A stretch of 64,000 bases of DNA from Bryum argenteum (lineage: Eukaryota; Streptophyta; Bryopsida; Bryales; Bryaceae), in assembly GCA_037043015.1 (NCBI GenBank), contig CM073321.1:20767001-20831000 (forward strand), read 5' to 3'. Both the position numbers and the translations under genes were made by a program. The notes below the pieces were generated by a model that was given only the letters and a program-made list of their open reading frames with translations, had not been told where the DNA came from and ran no database searches. This document shows, one piece after another, positions 12,260 through 25,481 of this stretch. How positions within the stretch are numbered: position 1 is the first letter of the stretch; each line of letters begins with the position of its first letter.

Positions 12260-13057
12260 AATACTAAAATGGGTCGCTGCTATTCTAAATTAATATTTCA
12301 ATTCTCTTCGAAGGAATATTTTTAGATACTGCATGGGTATAGCATGCATATACCTAGTACTTGATTCCATGCACCGGTATCAATCAGGGTCAAGGTCTGG
12401 AAATGCACCAGATCAATGCACACCGGTTGAATGCAATTTCACACACCATGTATAAGCTTAACTCTTTTCAAATAGCAAGCCACTGATTACCCACCACAAC
12501 GGTCACTGTAGCAATTGTCTGGGTAACTTTCATCAAGGAATGATTCCCTGTTAAAGCACACCATCCAATCATGACACATGCATGAGTAATTCTTGCATTA
12601 CCCCATGTGACCAGTCTTTTCTCTGGTTGGATCAGCGTGATGTGTGAAGGCATAATACCGCTCCTACTGCTTTTCTTGACGATCAGCGTGTCTTGACAAC
12701 AGCTATGGACAACTCACTACGCGCTTCATCTAGTCTGGAAGTCTCGGCTGGGGATTAGGGACAATTGACGGACTGTTGCTCAGTGCACCGGAGGTCTCTG
12801 CTGTGAACTGTCCAAAGGGACTCGATCACTGTTGCTCCATATTCTTGCTGATTCTCCAAAGAAGTGGCACTTGCAGCCCGAGGTCTTCACGGAGCATCCA
12901 GTCTTATCCATGCAACATTCTGCACAGTCGACCACTGCAATGGCAAATAAGGTCCCGAGCATATGGTTGAGAGTTATAATGACGAGAGACAGAACGGATG
13001 TTGTGCATACATGTTGATGGAAATAAAGATCGTTCTGATGTATCTTGTGTGTTTTTG
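12260..13057. other. Array spacer, no gene
   Basis: Several overlapping short frames on both strands between 12,776 and 13,139. None has a recognisable domain. Confidence 0.4.
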
Positions 13058-13458
13058 TTGTGATATGGATGACAACTGGGGTTTGCTGAAGACACCTTGC
13101 ACACGGTTTTAAACTGACTACCTGTTTGTTTGATCCCATGGGTGCAGGTGAGGCAGCCCCTTCAACTTTTGCCCGGGATTGTCATGAACGAAGGATCAAC
13201 GTCACCGGCTGCTTCGTTTCTAGCCATGCTGATTCTTCTTCTTTTTTCCTTCATTAGTATTGCTTTAATGTTTTCTTCATAGTATTGGCACAATACTTTT
13301 GGCCTTTTTTCAAACTTTAAGAGAGAGAGAAAGATATATGTGCCCGCCCACCCTCCCGTCCTTGCGGAGTGAATGAAATGACTGGATAAGTAAGACAGGG
13401 TCGAGGTATGTTCTATGAACAATACGATATTAGAGTACCTAATGCCTCCGGCTCGTTA

Positions 13459-13522
13459 GATTGATCAATTGTTGATCAATTGCTGATCAAGTGCTGGTCA
13501 ATAATGATCGATTGCTGGTGCG
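13459..13522. repeat. Short tandem repeat of palindromic GATCAATTG units
   Basis: About four degenerate 16-bp units containing TTGATCAATTG. The TTGATCAA core is itself palindromic. Confidence 0.6.
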
Positions 13523-14639
13523 GCGTACTCGTGCTGGCCAATATGTGACATACAGCCTAACTAGCTATCGGGTAGAAGGGGAATCTGAACAGTCCAGGTT
13601 CATATGCTACACTATGAAAAAGCCTATATAATGCGTGATGACGTACATGGTGAACAACTGTATTCGAAAAACTGTCTAATCTAACCGTGACATCTGAACA
13701 AGTTTGAATGAGTATGTAGACTTCGTGGTAATTGCACAGTAGCAGATCGAATATGCCCAGAAATGGGGTGTAATGAAAAGAAAAATCTACTCTCTCTTTC
13801 TCGGGAAAATCATCCTATTTTTGAAAAAATAGGCCCCTGTACAGGATGCTTAAAGAATCCTTACCGGATACTCCTGATAATGCAGCACACAACCTCTCAA
13901 TCGTACGAGTGTTAAGATACTCAGCCAGTGCCCATATGTGACATACATACCCGAGGGCTTATGAATTAGAGCCCTTACTCTACACGGGTACATGAACTGG
14001 TTCTTACCAGATAAGCCTGCTACGTGCATGGGTGGTTGTTAACGGCACACATTGCCTTTATGTTGTATGCTGTTACCTCTCTCTTGTTACCATGGCAACC
14101 GGTTAGCTACCCTGCCCTACCGAACCACATGACTTGGCACTTGGTACCCGGAACAAGTACCTTCACCTAGCAGTGCTAGCCACCCCGAGTAGTGATATCT
14201 CGGTAGTGCTCCACTCGGCCCACCAACGGTCCGGCGCACAGGACGTACTCGGTCATCATGAGCCCATTTCTTGAAACCAGGCCGTGTACACCCCAACGGC
14301 CTTGAAACGAAGAACGGACAGAATTTTCATCTTTCTCCCGTGCCGGCTGGTGTTGTCTCTCTCCCGTAGCTCAAGGCTTTGTATCCTCGTGAACGACTGC
14401 ACTGGTGCTCTTGTAAAGGATTGTACTGGCGTGAGCGATTGTATATTACTGTTACGTCGTGGACCGGAGCCCATTGTCGGCAGTGCCGCATTCCACCATG
14501 TCTCAGGTGCTCTAACAGCGTTGTTCTGTGCTTGAGAGCAGAATCTAACCTCATCGTGCTTGTACCTATGCATGCAGGTTGCTCAGTTACGACTGGGATA
14601 CGTGTATACGTTTGAATGTCATGGATCTTGCAGCGTTGT
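13523..14639. other. Array spacer, no gene
   Basis: No supported coding sequence. Contains a module B copy near 13,752-13,805 and two copies of ATATGTGACATACA (about 13,542 and 13,935). Confidence 0.4.
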
Positions 14640-15295
14640 TTTAACTTGTGACTCGGATAACAACGTGGGGTCTTAGCTGCAGACACCTCGCACACGCATC
14701 TGAACTGACTTCTTGTTTGTTTGAATGCATGGGTGCAGGTGAGGCGGACCCCCTCAGCTTAGAGCAATACTCGATTCTTACGACTGTTTTCCCACTTCAC
14801 CATTCAACCTCTTGCTTGATGACAATATGTACTTGCATAATGTCACCGTAGGGTTATAGATTCGAGCTCTGATGAAAACTAAGTCTTGATACTCCTGTCA
14901 GTAAGTTGTGCAGGATGTGAGACTTATTGTGATCCGTTATACGTGTTTTTATCTCCACCATTTCTGTGGGAGTGTGATTTGCATACAAAGTAACGATGAC
15001 TTGCACTCTCTGTTCTCTGCGATACTTGTTGCACCCGCCCTCCCTCCCAAACGGGCCGAGGATGAGCTGCATACGTACGTTACTTGATATATAGTGGTAG
15101 AATCCTTTCTGTCTATGTCTGCACTGTGACACTGTTTCTGGACGTGGAAATGTTATATAATACGTGGATAAATACTCTTTGTGAGTCTTTTTGGTGTGCG
15201 ATATCATAATGGTTGACACATGCGGACAACGATGGTGAGCAGGACTCGATTTGAAGGAAAGAGCCCAGAAATGGGGTGTATGCAAAGTCTCTCTC

Positions 15296-15331
<36 letters not shown>

Positions 15332-15334
15332 GCT

Positions 15335-16107
15335 ATTTAACATAGCAGGAATAATTTTCGCATTTATTGCTCAATCTCTGTCTTTATACACAGGAATACT
15401 CTCACACACCATACAGTCCATGATGCTCAAGCACTTCACGCAGCCTACATGGCTCATGAAAATTCGACATGAACTCTATAAATCATGAACCACCGCTTCT
15501 GATACCTTCTGGTAGCCCTCTTCCATGCCATGGTATAGCAAAATGGACATGATTTTTTACCTGCGTGTGCTAGACATGTGCTGATGCAAAAAATAGCCAG
15601 CACGCATCCATATTCCTACATGGACACTCCCGGTCCAGTACTCCAGTGCAGTTTGATGCTCTCGTTCCCCTTTGCACACAATACCTCTGATACCCGGCTA
15701 TACCTGGTACCAATTGCAAAGACGGCTGCAGTTACTGGTCAATCATGAGTTGCCCGCCAAACGTGCATGGCCACTTATTTAACTCCATCTCCCTGCCATG
15801 ATTTCCTGTATCGGCCTGTTCAAGAAGAGAACGATCTGCCTTCTGTTTACAGCAGAACAGGATCTTGCTCCGCATCCACTGCTCCGAAGTCACAGACTCC
15901 GAAACCACTGCTCCGGCAGCTTGTTTGTACCTCGCATCTGTGTGTATCACGCGAAGGCGATTTGTCGTTGCGATGTCTCAGGTTCCTTGGATTGACGCAA
16001 TTTTCTGCTTGAAAACAGATTCTGCTGGGTTCACATGATATCACAATGTTGCTTCTCTTTGCTATGCGACAAGATATGCTACGTTTCTTATGAGTTTTGA
16101 TGCGTTC
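15335..16107. other. Array spacer, no gene
   Basis: Short overlapping frames only. It leads into the last, truncated module A copy at 16,108-16,206. Confidence 0.4.
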
Positions 16108-16206
16108 TCGAATCTTTGACACGGATAACAACGAGAAGTCGTGCTGTAGACACCTCGTGTACGTCATCTAACATACTTCTGTCTGTTTGGGTGGCATGGG
16201 CACACT

Positions 16207-16520
16207 TTAAATATTTATCCCTGGTCCCGGGATAATTTTACTATCTAGATCCTAGTGATCATTATCCCCGGGTCGGCGATGATATCTTTCTCCGGGTCTC
16301 ATTGATGCTATCCCCAGGTCGGGGATACTATACCCTATTTCAGTTCGTCAATATTTATGCCCAAGTCGGAGATAATTCTAATTTCTTTTTGTCAATGATC
16401 ATTATCTTCAGGTTGAGAATAATTTTAATTTGCTGAGCTCATTCATCATTACCGCCGAATCGGGGATAATTTTATAGTCTCCAGCATCGATAATTATCAC
16501 TTTGTCGACGATACTGTCTA
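16207..16520. repeat. Family-1 palindrome array
   Basis: Six or more degenerate palindromes spaced about 50-60 bases. The best are near 16,214-16,235, 16,259-16,282, 16,308-16,331 and 16,450-16,475. Half-site consensus is TTATCCCCG(A/G), giving a 21-bp palindrome with a 1-nt centre in the clearest copies. The array begins immediately where the tandem array's last module is cut off and lies upstream of the plus-strand transposase remnant, so it belongs to that element. Confidence 0.75.
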
Positions 16521-17198
16521 CCTACCTTTGTGAACATGGTTATCGCTTCACAAAGAATAATTTTGAGCATTTAGAATGGACCCCAGACCGTGGATATTTA
16601 CATTATATTTTTGGATTTTTCCTCTAGTTGATAAGTGGATTTGTTTCCCCAATACTTGCTTCGGATTACTCTTATTGGGCCATGATTGCACATCCAACAC
16701 TCGTGGCTTAAACAAATATTTAGACGTCGACAGTGTCTCTGCTAGTAAACTTCTTTAATCCTATTTGATTCATGTTGCAGATACTTATCCTCTTGCCTTT
16801 GTTATGGTCATTATTTCGGACTCCTGGATAATGAAGCGAATGGTCACAGTTTGGTGACTATCCCTGGCCCAGGATAATTATCCAATCAACGACTATACAA
16901 GTCTTTATACCTAATGACTTGATTATAAACACAATCAACTGCTGATAATATATTTTGATTCATAGTTGTTTATCCATGAGTCAGGATTAATTTGAATATG
17001 CCGTGCGGTTCCATTCAAGGTTTTGCATGTGTTTTGAAAGGTGTTTTCAAGGCTCATCTTCAATATTTACATTGCTTAATTTTGAATCAATTATTGTTGG
17101 AACCCTATGCTTTCATGTTTTTGCTCCTCATACCCTCATGTTTTAGATCAATTGATCATTTTCTATTTATATTAATCAATCTACTTCATTTTTGTAGG
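16521..17198 (+). other. Presumed 5' intron of the family-1 transposase
   Basis: AT-rich and non-coding. It contains two more partial palindromes (near 16,863-16,882 and 16,965-16,990) and ends in a pyrimidine-rich tract and TTTGTAG, a good 3' splice site one base before the ATG at 17,199. Confidence 0.5.
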
Positions 17199-19579
17199 AT
17201 GGAGACTTTCATTGTCAACAGTGTCGATTTTTGTCCTCTTATTCTACCTCATGGTGTCGCAGAGTGTGAGAGTTTCATTCGTTCATCATGGGTACTGAAG
17301 CTAGTCACCATTGTAAATGAAGCTGATAATAACGTAGCAAAAGTTGTTTGTTCAATCATTGACTCTCACGTTGTTCCTGAGACTGGTAGGCGACCTCTTG
17401 GATTGAATGTGTTCGTGTTCGGATTGCAGAGTCCTTAGTAGAAATAGTAATTCCCTTTGGTTGGATCTACTCTTTGCGTGCATGGCCATTGACATGTGTC
17501 CTTCTCAATGGTGCAATCCTTTACAAGCACGACCAACGCACCATCTTCAATGCTGCTACCAAGGCAATCAGTCAACCAGCACGGAATGGCATACGCCAGC
17601 ACGACAGCACCCTTCAAAGGCATTGTCGGGATTCACCACCAAAGAAGGAATACTTTCGTACATCCAAGTCCATAAACTTTGTTGCCACAGCAACATGCTG
17701 TCCAAAGACCTGTGTGGAGCCCTTCCTTCCAGGCAAAATCAAAGATCTGAGGTTTCAATTCTATGTTTACGGCAATGTCTTCTTTAGAAAACATCGCCTA
17801 CTTGATGTTCATAGCCAAGTCCACGAAGATGCAATCGGAAATGATATGATAATGTTGGAGGGTATTGAAGTGTGTTACATAGCCTGGTACTTGATTATGG
17901 GTGTGTCACGGGCCACGTTTTTTTGACGGAGGCTTGCCCATTAGGATGGAGATTAAGCAGAAGACTACGGAAATTGTATTTTCAGGAAACCTCGTATCTA
18001 GACCTTGCAAGCCACTGCTTCCCTTTAAACCATTGATAAAAATGCTGCTGATCTCATGCCTCATCAAACGAGGACTATTCATATCGGCAAAAAGGTAGTG
18101 TCCGAATGCTTGCCCTCTTCCTACCATTGGAGGGACAATTTACCAAAAATGAATGCCATCAATGCCGTTCATTGTCTTCCTCCTATATCAAATTTGTCTC
18201 TAAGTAGGATCAAGCATGATTCATTCCAAGAGTACTACACCAAGCCAAAGGGTGGCACATTTTTTTGTTGTGGTGAATGTGACAAAATCAAACACTCTAG
18301 GCAAGTTGGCATGGGCTCTTCATAATGCAGATTTTAAACGTCAAAAGACATTTCAAAGGGTGCAAAGGTTGCTCTATTGTAGCAACCGTTCCAAGTCTAA
18401 GGCAAGGCCAAAATCATCTTCATGCATTATTCATGATAAAATGGATCATTCATGGAGAGCCTCTCCGTTGTTCTCATACAAGAGCAAATCAACTGATTTC
18501 TTTATGAAATTGTTGGTATCTAAAACAGGCGTGATTGCTTGTAGACATGACGATGTACGATATGCACATTACAGCCTTGATATATATCCGCCATATTCTA
18601 ATCATGCTATCGCACCATTTGCTCAACTTCCACGATTTGGAATCTCATTCGAAGTCTTCTTCCAGGCAATTGTTTACGGGTGGTAGAAGTAGCCCTCTTC
18701 CTGAGGTTCTTTTGGATGGTGTGGAGATGCGCTTGGATTAGCTTGGTCTTCTTCCGGAGGCACCAATCTCGGCTAAGACTCTACATGCAGCTTGATAATG
18801 CTTGCGAGGATAATTCAAATCGGTTTGTCTTTGTATCCTTTTCACTGCTTGTTTACAAGGGTGTTTTTAGAGAAATTTACTAAAACTTCCTTATTTTGGG
18901 TCACACTCTTGAAGATATTGATGTTCTATATGGGTGATGGCGTAGTAAGCTCAAGATGAACATCTACCCTATTCTTCCCCTTCTCATGAGATCCTTCATG
19001 GACACTGAGGATAAGCCGGTTATTCCTCACTTGATTGAGGAAGTTCCCGATTTCAAAATGTTCATCGAAGGTAATCCGTGTCTTGACGATGACGTGTACT
19101 CGAGGTATAATAGTCCTCAACGATTCAAAATTTTAAAAGATGCTTCCAGAAGGCCTTTGATGGAATACAAAATATTATGTACAGATAGCGGGTGGCTTCT
19201 TTATGATAGTTAAAGGATTAGGTTGTGGAAAATATTGCCTATTGGTGAACCTCAAGTTCCTCTTCGAAGTTACATTCGAAAGGAAATGAAATGAGGAATT
19301 GATGACATTCGAAAGGAAATCAGTGGTTTTGTGAGCTTGTGGGAGTCTTTGGCAGATACAAATCCGACAGGCGACTATCGTAGACATCATGAGCAATTCA
19401 TCTGCTATTGAAAAAGAGTTTGCAAGGCTTTAGACTTGCCCCTTCCTATTCCTTCTGCATTTGAGAATGAATTTTGGCCTACTTCTAGGTACTCTCGTAG
19501 TGAAGACGATTGATTTAAAGATAACAAAGAATTGCGCAAGGAATTTGCTGTTGACTCTCGATTCGGAGGCAATTTATAA
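17199..19579 (+). pseudogene. Family-1 DUF7869-like transposase, decayed
   Basis: Homologous along its length to the minus-strand genes at 41,141-43,994 and 22,529-25,397, but broken by many frameshifts and stops. The ATG at 17,199 starts METFIVNSVDFCPL. A CCPKTCVEPF zinc-type block is near 17,698-17,727. The MDHSW block (DKMDHS in relatives) is near 18,437-18,454. QLDNACEDNSNRF is near 18,791-18,829. GHTLEDIDVLYG, the relatives' GHTHEDID block, is near 18,899-18,935 and is followed by a stop. VIPHLIEEVPDFK is near 19,020-19,058. The C-terminal FWPTSRYSR block is near 19,471-19,497. These are the likely catalytic Asp and His/Asp positions of a DDE-type transposase. This copy cannot be active. 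Confidence 0.8.
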
Positions 19580-20229
19580 GACTCTTAAAAAAATAGAAGG
19601 ATGCATTTCAAATCAATAGTGACAACTAGATGAAACGGAATGCAAGAGTCTGTGCCATTGCATTTTTTTTCGGACAATAGAATTGTGCACTGAATGAAAT
19701 ACAAGAAATTTTTCAAAGCAACTTGAATCGTACATATCAATTACCAAGAAAAGAATCGGATACTGAGTCTCATTGAAGTTTATTTCACAATCAAAATGCA
19801 GATCTCCAACTCAATCCTAAGCATGATGAATCTCTGAGATTTAATAAAGAGAATATCAGAGAATACTCTAAAGTATTGCAACTAAGAGGATTTCTCATCT
19901 ATTTTGAATCAACCCTAATCATTTGTATGAAGCACTTGTCTAGAATTTAAGAGTTGCTCTACATTTTAAGGAACTCTAAAGCTAGTAAAATTCAAGGAGC
20001 GAGCTTTGAAAAGCTCCGACAAATGAAAAGAGAAACTACAAGCACTAATTGAAAACTGAATATTGAAACCAGAAACAGAAAGTGAAAACCTTCACTCATA
20101 CAATGGTTTAGGAAGTCCAACTACATCTTAGAAATCCTAAAGTATAAATGATTCAAGCAGTCAGCTCTAAAAAACTAAAACACATGACAAATTAATGAAA
20201 GAGAATCAAAAGAAGAAAAGAAAAAAACT
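19580..20229. other. A/T-rich non-coding stretch
   Basis: Low-complexity purine-rich DNA with no credible ORF, probably the 3' part of the family-1 element or its flank. Confidence 0.4.
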
Positions 20230-20700
20230 TACCCAGACTCGATGATTGTGGAAGTCCGGCACTAGGGCTTCAAACCTACAGTGCTGCTAGAATTGCAGAA
20301 GCCTCAAATGATAGTGCAAAAAATAGCAACAATAAAAGAGCGCCCGAGCAATGAGTACAGAGCAAAGAGGAGCACAATGTGTTGAAGAGGAAGAGCATGG
20401 CACAGTGTAAGAGCGTAACTAAAGAAAATGAGAGCGATACGAAAGGAAACCGTGGGCGCGAAACTGATGCTAGAGCAAAACTAAAAGAAATTAACAAGAG
20501 CAAAACTTTTGTAAGCGCAAAACTATAGGATACAAGCGTCGCAATAGGAGTGCAAAAATACAGAGGAAGGAAGCAATGTGGAGCGAAAGGAACTAGTAGC
20601 GCACAAGTGCAAAAACACAAGGAAGAAGTAGAAAGAATGAGGGCCAAAGGTCCCCTGCCTCATTTAGTGCTCTAATTACTTGGGCTAGATGGCGGCCGAT
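20230..20700 (-). other. Possible non-coding leader exon (minus strand)
   Basis: More GC-rich than its surroundings, with repeated GAGCAAAA / GCGCAAAA words. Read on the minus strand it ends in CATCGAGTCTGGGTAAGTTT, a good splice donor near 20,231. A Leu/Cys-rich open frame (20,276-20,647) follows the word repeats and is not considered a protein. It resembles the leader regions at 25.9-26.3 and 45.2-45.7 kb in style, but no downstream coding exon is evident. Confidence 0.25.
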
Positions 20701-22528
20701 GCGAGCCCCAAGCCTACTTCCGCCTTTCCAATCCAGTCCAAGCCTAGGTAACCAAATCTGCCAAGTGCCTACACATGACTGCCATCCATTCAACAAAATC
20801 TATGCTCCATTTCTGCCGTGTCTGCTCGAAGTTTTATATGTATGCTCAAAGTATTTACGAATAATATTTTTTTTTACTTCGTGTAGATTATGTTGTATTA
20901 GAATAACAAACATTCATTGCGCACCATAATACTATACTAAATTTGATAATTAGTATTAGATATACTAATTTTAAGCATTTCCCTAGTTGTGATTTTTGAC
21001 GTTAATGTAAGATCAGTAAATGACAATTTTAATTCTATATCAGCTCTGTAGTAAAATTTGGGGTATTATTGGATAAATAACTAGTATAAAGTATTGTCTA
21101 AGCACGTATAAAAACTGAATAGTAATTTCAAAAAATGCTAAATATACAAACATTCTAAATATAGCAATAGTCTACATAAACATCCATATTTCATTAATAT
21201 AACTTTACAATATTAATTAATTACGTATATTATTTAAAGAATATATTATTCTAACATATTATTTTATTAATATATCATTGGCTATAAACCGCGTTACAAA
21301 CACTAACACATTGTTTTCTTGATAGTCGTCGTGAAGTCTATTCACATAGAATGGGAGTCATTGTAAACATATTCATGGCAAGGGAATCAACTCATATACT
21401 CTAATTGTCAACACTCAAATACTAGTTCCACTCTGCTCATGCTCATAACTGTCTCACAACCGAGCAGTTAACTACTACTAAATTACATGCAGACAATAAT
21501 TACAAAGCGAGGTATTGATTGATACTTTAATCAATGTTTGAAGTTACTCATCTAGAAAAAATTTAGCATAAGTGTATCAATATAAGTATCAAAGGTGTAT
21601 CAATATAAGTAGTCATAACTCATAAATTGTGTATTATTGTATTATTGTTTATATGCAAATGTAAACTAAATTGTTAAAATTGTTTATAGAGCCAATTTTT
21701 AATTCAAGAGTTGCTCTTGGAGCATGATAGCGCCTGCTAGTCTGCTACTTGTGATCTAATACTTTTATGTTATCACTTGAGTTCCATTGGGATTTCAAAG
21801 GTAAGCTATGATATCATTACAAGAGAGCTCTAGAGCGATTATTGATCACGTTGTCTAATTGTACCTCCCCCAGGAACTATTGCCTTTGTATAAGTTCTAA
21901 GTATTAGAAGAATAGGAGGTGATAGAGGGTGTTGCTTTCGCGACAATAAATAAAGAAGTTTTTTCTTGGTAAAACATTCTGGATGCCTCGAGTAGAAGTA
22001 CGAATATCTTGTGTCTATACTCACACTCATATCTCGTTGATTAGCATATTTTTTTTTGATGACTTGTCTCTTCTAATTGAAGTAAACCCCATATTTGTTA
22101 TATTTGGAACATTTTTATCTCCCGAATTAAAACAAGACAACGGATGAAGCGAAAATCAATATTTAGAGGGGTTTCACCGCAGGCATATGTACTTTGAATT
22201 TACTAATTTCCATTATATTTGGAGATGATATAAGACCTCTTGAATCTTAGAAAGTATGTTTATCTTAAAAAAATTCAACCATACATATATTTGATACGAT
22301 ATATGTCAAGATTAACATACCAACAAAGGATAATTTTCTTTCAATTGGTAATAATGATGGAGTCAACTTAAACAATCTTCTTATTCAAAATAAATATATT
22401 GAATATGGATAGTAAATCGTACAAAAATATAATAATCTATATAATTAATATCAAAGTAATATATATGTCAATACCAAGTTTAAGTACTAACACACCTACT
22501 TCCATAATAAATACTATATACTAGAAGA
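20701..22528. other. AT-rich spacer
   Basis: No credible coding region. A short tandem duplication (GTGTATCAATATAAG) lies at about 21,563-21,612. Probably the 3' flank of the minus-strand family-2 transposase. Confidence 0.45.
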
Positions 22529-25397
22529 CTACTCTAGAGAAGATGAAGCAAGCTCCCGCAAAGAAGCCTTGATGATTTCGACCTGCTTCTTCGGTATTGT
22601 AATAATAGCGTCTATACCTTCAATGCTTTCCTCGTCAGAATGCGTAATTCTTGATTTCCAAGCAGTGAAAATAGCATCTGTAGGTTGCGAAGATACATCT
22701 ACACCTTTCTCAACAGTCCAACGAAGCTTTCTATTTGTATCCCAATCTGTGTAATACTTCAGAATTTCTTTGGAGCGTGATATTGGACGGAAGAACTGGA
22801 TATCGATCGTATTGGGTAGGTCTGGGTTTGAATTTGGATCAGACATTGCCCGCCCAAGCCAGAAGGGTCGGCCATCGGTGCCGCATGGACGTAATGCAAC
22901 AAAATAACCCTTATAGAGGTCACGTCCAACTCGAAATGAAGGAGCAGGACGATCACGTCTCTGGCCAACAAAATGCTCATCGTCGTCGAACTCTTCGCGC
23001 ACATTCCCTTCTAAAGTAAACTCATCTTCCATAGCATGTGCAAGTCGAGTTGCCGGCCAAAAACCATGTTGTAACGGTAATGGTTCCTCCAAAGTTGACG
23101 GAATCCCATTTTGCGGCGATGCAAGTACATCCATGGGTATACAAAGAGCATCTTTAGCGCCAGTAATAGGCTCGTACAATCTCCGCGATACAATTGACTC
23201 ACGTAATAATCGTTCCCAATGATCGACAAAGCCTGAAATCCCTTTTACCACCTCAGGCAAATGGCGCATCTCGTTTGGACGCATTGCATCCGGGTCACCA
23301 TGTGGCCATAATCATCTGCTTTTAGAATCCTCCTTCCACAATTTAATACCAGCATGATCTCCTCTAGGAAGCCATTCCTTGTCGTGACAGAAAATCTTGT
23401 ACTTCATTACGGGGCATCCACTTGGATCCATGTAAAACTTAAATTGATGCGCTTTCGTATGCCCCACCAATGCTTCATTGCCGACTAACATCGACTCTTC
23501 AATGAATTTCTTGAAGTCCGGAACCTCTTGAACGAGGTGTGGAATAACTGGAAGTTTCTCAATCCTCATAAAAGATTTCATGGGAAGAGAGATGGTAGGA
23601 TAATCCTCCTTTCGCAACGCCATGCTCCAATGCCCAAATAATGCATCTATGTTATGATGAGTTTGACCGACGAGCATAAAATTAACATATATCTTTCGGA
23701 ATACTCGTTTTGCTACCAAAAGAGACCAGAAAATGAAGACGAATCTATTCTTGTTATCACTCACAGCATTATCCATTTGGACATTCAAAATCGGAGGTAA
23801 AGACTTTGCTGGAACTAGGATGTCAGGAATCGGGCCTAATGGATCCATACACACCTCTGAACCTCGTAAAAGAGCAGTATATAGTGGATGGGATGGGGGC
23901 TCTGTAAAGAGTTGTCTAGCTGAGGATTTAGGTGCAGCTTCGAGATCCCGCAGAAGTTTTGCAAACGAGCCAACCGTATAATTGGCATCATGTGAGTAAA
24001 CATCTAGTCCATAATAAGCGTATCGCTGGTCTACATGACCACGAGCAAGAATTCCCGTAACCGCAAGAGGTAACTTCATGAGTCCGTCTAAGTTCTTCAC
24101 CTTATGAGACAAGGAAGGTGATGTTGTCTTAGAGTGGTCCATCTTGTCATGCATAATTGTCAAAACATCTTGAGGCAACTCCTTAGACCTAAAGCGGTTG
24201 ACGTAGTATAAGTCTTTGTGTGCATATGCAGAATCTAAGTGCACATTCAACTTCCTCGACCATATAAGAGATGATTGTGTCCCAGGAAGAGTGAGCTTCA
24301 TCAGTGATTGTAACTCACCACACTTAGAGCAATGCGCGAAATTGTCCCCCGATCTTTTGGTATAGTATTCTGGATAGCTGAGGCGGCGAATCTTACTAAG
24401 GTTTGAAGATGACACAGGCGGGAGCCCACACTCTTGAAGGTGATGATCAAGAAGAGGAATTTGGTCCTTCCACTTAAAACTTGAAGGAAGTACCTTGGCC
24501 ACGACCTTCTCCCCTGACGGAAGGCTCCGGGACTTGTGAGGCATGTGATCGGCATGTCTATCAAGTATTGCCCCTAAGACGGCAGAAGCAACAATCGTAT
24601 GACTCCTAGGCTTTGGCAAGCCCGTGTTCCCGTGTAACTGGGCCTCATGACCATCAGCTACACTCTGGGCGTTGCGATAAAACGTACCGTTACTCACGCC
24701 TATTATTTTCATCCACGCAATTGGACAAACATCAATACCCTCTAGAGTGACTACATTTCGCCTTTCATTAGTTCTGTAGAACTGCCTATGGACACGGAGT
24801 TTGACGTGATTCTTGAACTGCACAGTTGTCTTGTCATACATGCGACACCTGAGAACCTTAATCTTCTCCCTTGGGTATAGTTGAACACAGTTGTGCCTAC
24901 AACAGGTATTACATGCAACCGCATTGATTGACTCAAATGTCATCAGAAACTGTGCTTTGCGCAAAACTGGAGTAGACTCATTTCTTGAAGAATTATCATA
25001 CGATTGAGTTCGAGATGACCCCTGCCGCCGACTGCGTTCACGGACCCATCTGTTGTAAACATCTTGCTCACTATGGTCAAAGAGACTAACACCGTCTAGG
25101 AGGACTTGTTGGATGGCCACGACTTGAAGGAGTATATCCAGTTGTCTGGATCCTCGACCGCAACAAACAAAGTTGAAACTTGCACCACAACTCGGGAAGC
25201 ACCGAGTAAGCCATTACAATCGTGTACGGCGCCAGATTGTAGGTTTCGAAGTAAACCCTCAGTGATTCTGAGTCCTTCGAAATCAAGCATTGCAACAATC
25301 TCCCTGTCCAGAGCCATGGAGGAACAACTTGAGCAGCAAGTAAGCGAGGATTCATAGGTGCATTGACAAAAGTGTCATCGTGTGAAGAGAAATCCAT
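22529..25397 (-). pseudogene. Family-2 DUF7869-like transposase, frameshifted
   Basis: Three blocks in order on the minus strand. The N-terminus starts at ATG 25,397 (MDFSSHDDTF), and its coding is split over two frames down to about 25,090. The core is open at 23,312-25,120 (about 602 codons). The C-terminal domain is open at 22,529-23,284. The core has a CNTCCRHNC cluster, a CSKCGEL zinc pair, HDKMDHSKT, VQMDNAVSDNKNR and GQTHHNIDALFGHWS. Relatives have GHTHEDID in the last block, so the first His and the Glu-Asp pair are changed here, which argues against activity. The C-terminal domain (GYFVALRP...RPFWLGRAM, then YTDWD) matches the frameshifted tail of the element D transposase. The splice acceptor that sits just before the ATG in the other two families reads CTGG here instead of CAGG. 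Confidence 0.8.
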
Positions 25398-25481
25398 CCA
25401 GCAATATATCTTCACAAGGTTAATTACTATTTGAACAAAAACATCGTCACAACTTCAGGACAGTATGAGAAACGAACACAT

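Larger units (their letters stand above)
1990..16206 (+). repeat. Tandem array of non-coding units around a retroelement
   Basis: Three modules recur in the same order and orientation. Module A is GATAACAACGTGGGG, then GAAGACACCTCGCACACG, a T/G-rich tract and GGGTGCAGGTGAGGCGG. Copies lie near 1990-2095, 3357-3465, 4603-4735, 6013-6150, 11013-11160, 13058-13170, 14640-14775 and 16108-16206, the last cut off by the next element. Module C is CCCGCCCnCCCTCCCG near 4976, 6426, 13340 and 15032. Module B is a short GATCCC...GGGGTGA inverted repeat followed by (CT)n near 2653-2709, 3787-3846, 5228-5294, 6690-6735, 12203-12258, 13752-13805 and 15260-15334. Spacing between B modules is about 1.1-1.9 kb except where the retroelement intervenes. 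No unit has a conserved long ORF, so these look like non-coding or regulatory repeats, possibly terminal-repeat material of the retroelement. That link is inferred from position only. Confidence 0.7.

Noticed and set aside
1990-16206. LTR retrotransposon with long terminal repeats
   Set aside because: Repeated modules occur at least eight times in one orientation, not as a pair. No primer-binding site, polypurine tract, integrase or protease seen.
20276-20647. Leu/Cys-rich 123-codon minus-strand frame that looks membrane-like
   Set aside because: Follows from repeated GAGCAAAA/GCGCAAAA words. No family resemblance.
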